A stretch of DNA of 64,000 bases from Dyadobacter diqingensis (GTDB lineage Bacteria; Bacteroidota; Bacteroidia; Cytophagales; Spirosomataceae), in NCBI RefSeq assembly GCF_024220585.1, contig NZ_JAMXKF010000005.1, positions 62,289 through 126,288 of the forward strand. The letters are read 5' to 3'. The position numbers and the translations under genes were made by a program. Below, one piece after another: positions 61,501-64,000 of this stretch. Position 1 is the stretch's first letter. Every line of letters begins with the position of its first letter. Under the pieces are notes generated by a model that searched no databases, had not been told where the DNA came from, and saw only the letters and a program-made list of their open reading frames with translations.

Positions 61501-64000
61501 TCTTATCGTCAGGTTTTGCAGGAACAGATACTTGGGCTGATATCTGCCGAGAATGGCAGTGTTTTATACAATACGCCCGGCAATATTTTTGTCAAATCGG
61601 CTGATCAGCTTTCGGCGGAAGACCGGACACTTTTTGAAAGTGTATCCAGAATCATAATCCATGACAATAAGGGAACCTTATCCGAACAGGTAAACCGGCA
61701 TTATCAGACAAATGTGTTGCCGCCATTGCTTGTCGTAAAACCCTGGATATTGCCATTGGCACAGCAGACCATGACTTTACCCGACGATCTTTTGTACAAT
61801 AACGGTACCGGCGGTTTCACTCCGGACGGAAAATCCTACAAGATTATTACGGATAAGCAGGGTACAACGCCCGCACCGTGGGTCAACGTGATAGCCAATC
61901 AGGATTTTGGCACGGTCGTTTCCGAAAGTGGTTCGGCGTATAGCTGGGCAATGAATGCTCATGAGTACAGGCTTACGCCATGGAGCAATGACCCCGTCAG
62001 TGATATGGGCGGCGAAGCTTTTTATATCCGGGATGAAGAAACCGGCAGTTTTTGGTCGCCTTCATCTTTTCCGGCCATTGGAAATACGCCGTACATCACT
62101 ACGCATGGTTTTGGTTATTCCACGTTCGAACATCGTGAACAAGGTGTTTTCTCGGAAATGCATGTGTCGGTAGACAAAGAGTCACCGGTGAAATTTGTTG
62201 CGATCAGGATAAAAAATGAATCCGGAAGGGACCGCAAGTTATCTGTTACGGGTTTTTTACAAATGATTTTAGGGGATGTACATTCAAAAACCGGTATGCA
62301 TATTGTCTCTGAACACGATGCTGAGAGCGGCGCTTTACTGATCAGAAACCGATACAATACTGCTTTTGCTGAACGGGTAACATTTTTTCAGGTGGACGGC
62401 GTGTATCAGAGCTTTACTACGGACCGCTCTGAATTTATCGGCCGAAACCGCAATTTGAAAGATCCTCAGGCGATGTACCGCAAGAAGTTATCCAATAAAA
62501 CCGGAGCCGCCATGGATCCCTGTGCGGCAATCCAGGTAAGTATCGACGTGACGGATGGTGAAGAAACGGAAGTTATTTTCAGGATCGGTAATGCGGAAAA
62601 CAGCTTCGCTGCACAAACGCTGATCCGGCAGTTTTCGGATATTGATGCAATTAAGAATTCGGTTCAGGATGTTAAAGAATACTGGGACGAAATTTTAGGC
62701 GCCGTCAGGATTGCCACACCCGACAATTCTCTTAACATACTGGCCAACGGCTGGCTCGTTTATCAGACACTGGCCTGTCGCGTTTTTGCCCGAAGTGGGT
62801 TTTATCAGTCCGGAGGTGCTTTTGGTTTCAGAGATCAGTTGCAGGATGTACTGGCATTGCTGCACACAACGCCCGAACTGGCAAGAAAACAGATCATTTT
62901 AAATGCGTCCAGGCAGTTTACCGAAGGCGATGTGCAACACTGGTGGCATCCGACGGAAGGCAGGGGCGTTCGCACGCATTGTTCAGACGATTTGTTATGG
63001 CTGCCATTTGTCGTTTCCAGGTATGTTAAGGTCACGGGAGACAAGGCAATTCTTAATGAGGAAATTGGATTTCTTGAAAGCCGGCTGTTGAATCCGGGTG
63101 AAGATTCTTTGTATGATCTGCCGATGAACAGCAGTCAGAGCGGCACTTTGTATCTGCATTGCGTCCGCGCCATAAAACATGGTTTGAAATTGGGCGTTCA
63201 TGGTTTGCCGCTTATCGGCTCGGGTGACTGGAATGATGGCATGGACCAGGTCGGAAATAAGGGAGTCGGGGAAAGTGTGTGGCTTGCTTTTTTCCTGTTT
63301 GATGTTCTTCAGCGTTTTGAAGATGTTGCCAATCTTTTTGGCGATGCCGCCTTTGCACAGTTTTGTGATCAACAGGCAACAAAAATTCAGAAAAATATCG
63401 AAGCCAATGCCTGGGATGGTAAGTGGTACAAACGTGCATGGTTTGATGATGGTGCTGAGCTGGGCTCGAAAGAGAATGTAGAATGCCGGATTGATGCGAT
63501 AGCTCAAAGCTGGTCGGTGCTTTCGGAAGCAGCAGGTGGTGAAAGAAAAATAACTGCGATGGCTTCCCTGGATGAGCATCTGGTAAAAAGGGACTTAAAA
63601 CTGATCCAGCTTCTTGATCCTCCGTTTAACGGGTTGGGACCCAATCCGGGTTATATTCAGGGATATGTGCCGGGCGTGAGAGAGAATGGCGGACAATATT
63701 CGCACGCTGCGATTTGGGCGCTTATGGGTTTTGCAGCTCTGGGCGAACGGGAAAAGGTCTACGAATTGTTTCAATTGATCAACCCTTTAAATCACAGTTC
63801 TGATGCAGTTTCTGCACAGATTTATAAGGTGGAACCATATGTGATGGCGGCTGATGTCTATGCGAACGAATCACATCAGGGGCGGGGAGGGTGGACCTGG
63901 TATACGGGATCCGCTGGCTGGATGTACCAGTTTATTACAGGATCATTTTTGGGAATGGAGCGTACGGCCGACCGGCTTAAACTTCGCCCTTGTTTTCCTG
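55501..64000 (+). CDS. ndvB: Cyclic beta-1,2-glucan synthase (NdvB/ChvB-type), 3' truncated
   Basis: This giant membrane protein has 2,833 codons in the window with no stop, running off the right edge. It polymerises UDP-glucose into a protein-linked beta-1,2 chain, trims it and cyclises it. From ATG 55501: a long N-terminal region, two membrane helices (about 421-472), a GT84 glycosyltransferase domain with D641-SD643 (the DxD), HDLLEGCYT (754-762) and RHHRWIRGDWQ (786-796), and more membrane helices (about 830-1000). Then comes the glycoamylase-like domain (GYYGFYEA-type GDYGFYEAIDF near 1515, HHQGMGF). The C-terminal GH94-like phosphorylase domain contains GFRDQLQD and GDWNDGMD with D2579. 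A typical length is ~2,800-2,900 residues, so little is missing. It is known mainly from proteobacteria, so a Bacteroidota copy is notable. Confidence 0.96.
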   Translation, partial: MKVATTTVFDILSRLRIRFQGDKALRFDFEEPIRSELYSSEQMDRHGGIVARSHKLSKIKTADRLLKRLDDNEKTLLEVRNVLSESIRSGKTVTPGAEWLLDNFYLIEEQVVNARKHLPKGYSEGLPCLSEGISTGMPRVYDIVLEIISHSDGRVDVKSLSSFVAAYQASTILTLGELWAIPIMLRLAVIENLRRVCGKIALDMVDHNLADFWADKMIETVKEEPENLILAIADMARTKPVLVSPFVAGFTRKLQGKGPALALPLSWMEQQLSATGISSNDLVRQENQKQATDQVSVRNSIGTLRFLGATDWRDFVEALSSVEQILRQDTAGTYPLMDFATRDRYRHVVESISKSSALSETEVARKVIGLTEKNTEAGQSGQKYRHVGYYLVDKGLSQTELAVSMNYSVGKKLVRMVRSVPVAIYLSSIALLSISMAAGLFYLAYSHGTDNKWVLSLVALLSVSGSAQLAVSLVNWFSTIWVRPKLLPRMDFSDGIPAACRTLVVIPTMISSRDYIEELVEALEIRFLANKEANLHFGLLTDFLDSDTETKPEDQELLQFAKARIEAINDKYKNPQEDIFFLFHRPRTWNNTEQKWMGYERKRGKLAALNTLLRGKGKEAFSLISGRYEVLMQVKYVITLDSDTQLPREAVWKFIAAMAHPLNQAVYDPVKRRVTEGYGILQPRLASAMPKNATSLYARLQGDVAGIDPYTRVSSDVYQDLFGEGSFIGKGIYDVDIFEEAVNHVFQENRILSHDLLEGCYTRSGLLSDVLLYEENPTQYGADVKRHHRWIRGDWQIGAWMLPFVTDSDGRLRLNKLSLLSRWKIFDNIRRSLLPLSLMLLLLMGWSLLPFPWLWTLAVTIIILLPVLTAAGWQLVNKPIDLTLKVHLAEVGTSVRDILLRFIFGIAVLPYEAYNYSDAVFWTNWRMIITGKKLLEWTPSATVSQNAANNIGQAYQTMWIAPFVSVLCIGFLGYNNPQALLVASPMLILWLFAPAISWGLSKPEKEESLELPADQILFLHKTARKTWTYFEQFVTEKENWLPPDNFQQEPVAVIAHRTSPTNLGLALLANLTAYDFGYIGGGELLSRSNNAMQSMLRLERYQGHFFNWYDTLTLLAMKPRYVSTVDSGNLVGHLLTLKQGLLSLPYEPVFSKKSYQGLRTTVAIICDFSKAENVHVLEKIVQVLDMAAVDNDSLLLVKDRIDELTALVAELRLGKGTNETNVYRWINNLSAQITSIQDDLDQLTPWLELLPVPNQFEELKQISLIPSLNQIQQLPGVLRGYIDAYEHDSDSENKTCLMQLRTHVEAAGKLAGERILLVEELAEHCEQLSTVEYDFLFDKSTSLLRIGYNVDEQRKDDSFYDLLASEARLGIFAGIAQGKLPQESWFALGRLLTNSGGDPILLSWSGSMFEYLMPQLVMPAYENTLLYQTNKATVKRQIDYAGSRGIPWGISESAYNMVDASMNYQYRAFGVPGLGLKRGLEEDLVIAPYASMLALMVSPAKASANLQLLAREGFEGDYGFYEAIDFTASRLPRGKTNSILYSFMVHHQGMGFLSLAYLLLNKPMQQRFVSELRFQATLLLLQERIPRATVFYAHTADLVETTRASADVQVRSIATANTPIPEIQLLSNGRYQVMVTNSGGGYSRWKDIAVTRWREDTTRDEKGIFCYIKDLNSGNFWSNTHQPTLLPCEGYEAVFSLGHAEFARYDHGFFTKTDIVISPEDDTEMRRVRITNKTQFIRVLQITSYAEIVLASQASDEAHASFSNLFVQTEIIPEYKAVICTRRARSKDELPPWMFHMMDIHGATSEEVSYETDRMEFIGRGKTLAHPQAMDVDTLSGNQGSVLDPIVAIRHRITIKPGQTATIDMIYGMGVTKADCENLIHKYRDRHLKKRAFELSWTHSQVLLRQINVQEADAQLYDRMASSIIYHNPGLRADAAVISGNFRGQSGLWSHSISGDLPIVLLHIYDPESVDLVRQMVQAHAYWRLKGLAVDLVIWNEDYGSYRQVLQEQILGLISAENGSVLYNTPGNIFVKSADQLSAEDRTLFESVSRIIIHDNKGTLSEQVNRHYQTNVLPPLLVVKPWILPLAQQTMTLPDDLLYNNGTGGFTPDGKSYKIITDKQGTTPAPWVNVIANQDFGTVVSESGSAYSWAMNAHEYRLTPWSNDPVSDMGGEAFYIRDEETGSFWSPSSFPAIGNTPYITTHGFGYSTFEHREQGVFSEMHVSVDKESPVKFVAIRIKNESGRDRKLSVTGFLQMILGDVHSKTGMHIVSEHDAESGALLIRNRYNTAFAERVTFFQVDGVYQSFTTDRSEFIGRNRNLKDPQAMYRKKLSNKTGAAMDPCAAIQVSIDVTDGEETEVIFRIGNAENSFAAQTLIRQFSDIDAIKNSVQDVKEYWDEILGAVRIATPDNSLNILANGWLVYQTLACRVFARSGFYQSGGAFGFRDQLQDVLALLHTTPELARKQIILNASRQFTEGDVQHWWHPTEGRGVRTHCSDDLLWLPFVVSRYVKVTGDKAILNEEIGFLESRLLNPGEDSLYDLPMNSSQSGTLYLHCVRAIKHGLKLGVHGLPLIGSGDWNDGMDQVGNKGVGESVWLAFFLFDVLQRFEDVANLFGDAAFAQFCDQQATKIQKNIEANAWDGKWYKRAWFDDGAELGSKENVECRIDAIAQSWSVLSEAAGGERKITAMASLDEHLVKRDLKLIQLLDPPFNGLGPNPGYIQGYVPGVRENGGQYSHAAIWALMGFAALGEREKVYELFQLINPLNHSSDAVSAQIYKVEPYVMAADVYANESHQGRGGWTWYTGSAGWMYQFITGSFLGMERTADRLKLRPCFP

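Noticed and set aside
1..64000. CRISPR arrays, tRNA genes, transposases or phage genes
   Set aside because: No regular repeat-spacer pattern, no tRNA-like cloverleaf and no transposase or integrase motif was seen on reading.

Overview
The window looks like a chromosomal stretch from a member of the Bacteroidota, most likely order Cytophagales and perhaps a Dyadobacter-like organism. Supporting signs are a type IX secretion sorting domain (38695-40044), a TonB receptor with an N-terminal carboxypeptidase-regulatory-like domain, LytTR/LytS signalling, lipoproteins with an acidic export signal, several -33 TTTG / -7 TAnnTTTG promoters and few Shine-Dalgarno sequences. Species assignment is inference. 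I see no tRNA, rRNA, CRISPR array, insertion sequence or prophage. Both edges cut genes: an old yellow enzyme at the left and a giant cyclic beta-1,2-glucan synthase at the right.

1-8.1 kb: end of an ene-reductase gene, lpdA, a secreted M1 peptidase, a LytS/LytTR two-component pair and a membrane-anchored serine hydrolase. 8.3-15.4 kb: an SDR and an AraC regulator that share an operator sequence, a nine-repeat VCBS protein, an atypical SDR divergent from an HxlR regulator with GGTAACC operators, a four-repeat WD40 lipoprotein and a phosphodiesterase. 15.7-25 kb: a double-hotdog protein, an SDR-AraC pair, a serine hydrolase, a large FAD enzyme, a HAD phosphatase and a DUF4153 membrane protein.

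24.6-29.5 kb: a minus-strand iron/siderophore-type cassette (TonB receptor, DUF4374 surface lipoprotein, PepSY membrane protein). 30.8-36 kb: a tight plus-strand unit of a cytochrome c-type lipoprotein, a GH31 protein that strongly resembles alpha-1,4-glucan lyases of red algae, and an unknown beta-rich protein, closed by a perfect 19-bp-stem terminator. 36-43.5 kb: a deacylase, a methyltransferase, a Crp-like regulator, two secreted surface proteins, and two minus-strand units preceded by a duplicated ~62-bp control module.

43.6-54 kb: two AraC regulators, an esterase, an NmrA-like protein, and an ECF42-type sigma factor with its DGPF/YCII partner. These lie divergent from a second ene-reductase. 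Between them are two mirror-image promoters (TGTCCC-N17-CGTCAT), which suggests that the sigma factor drives both its own operon and the reductase. Then come a histone H1-like protein, a sulfatase and small membrane proteins. 54.2-64 kb: a UbiG-like methyltransferase and the first 2,833 codons of the NdvB-type glucan synthase.

The best candidates for undescribed biology are the glucan lyase-cytochrome operon, the mirrored ECF promoter pair controlling an ene-reductase with a changed active site, the AraC/SDR operator circuit and the duplicated promoter module at 40.9 and 42.8 kb.
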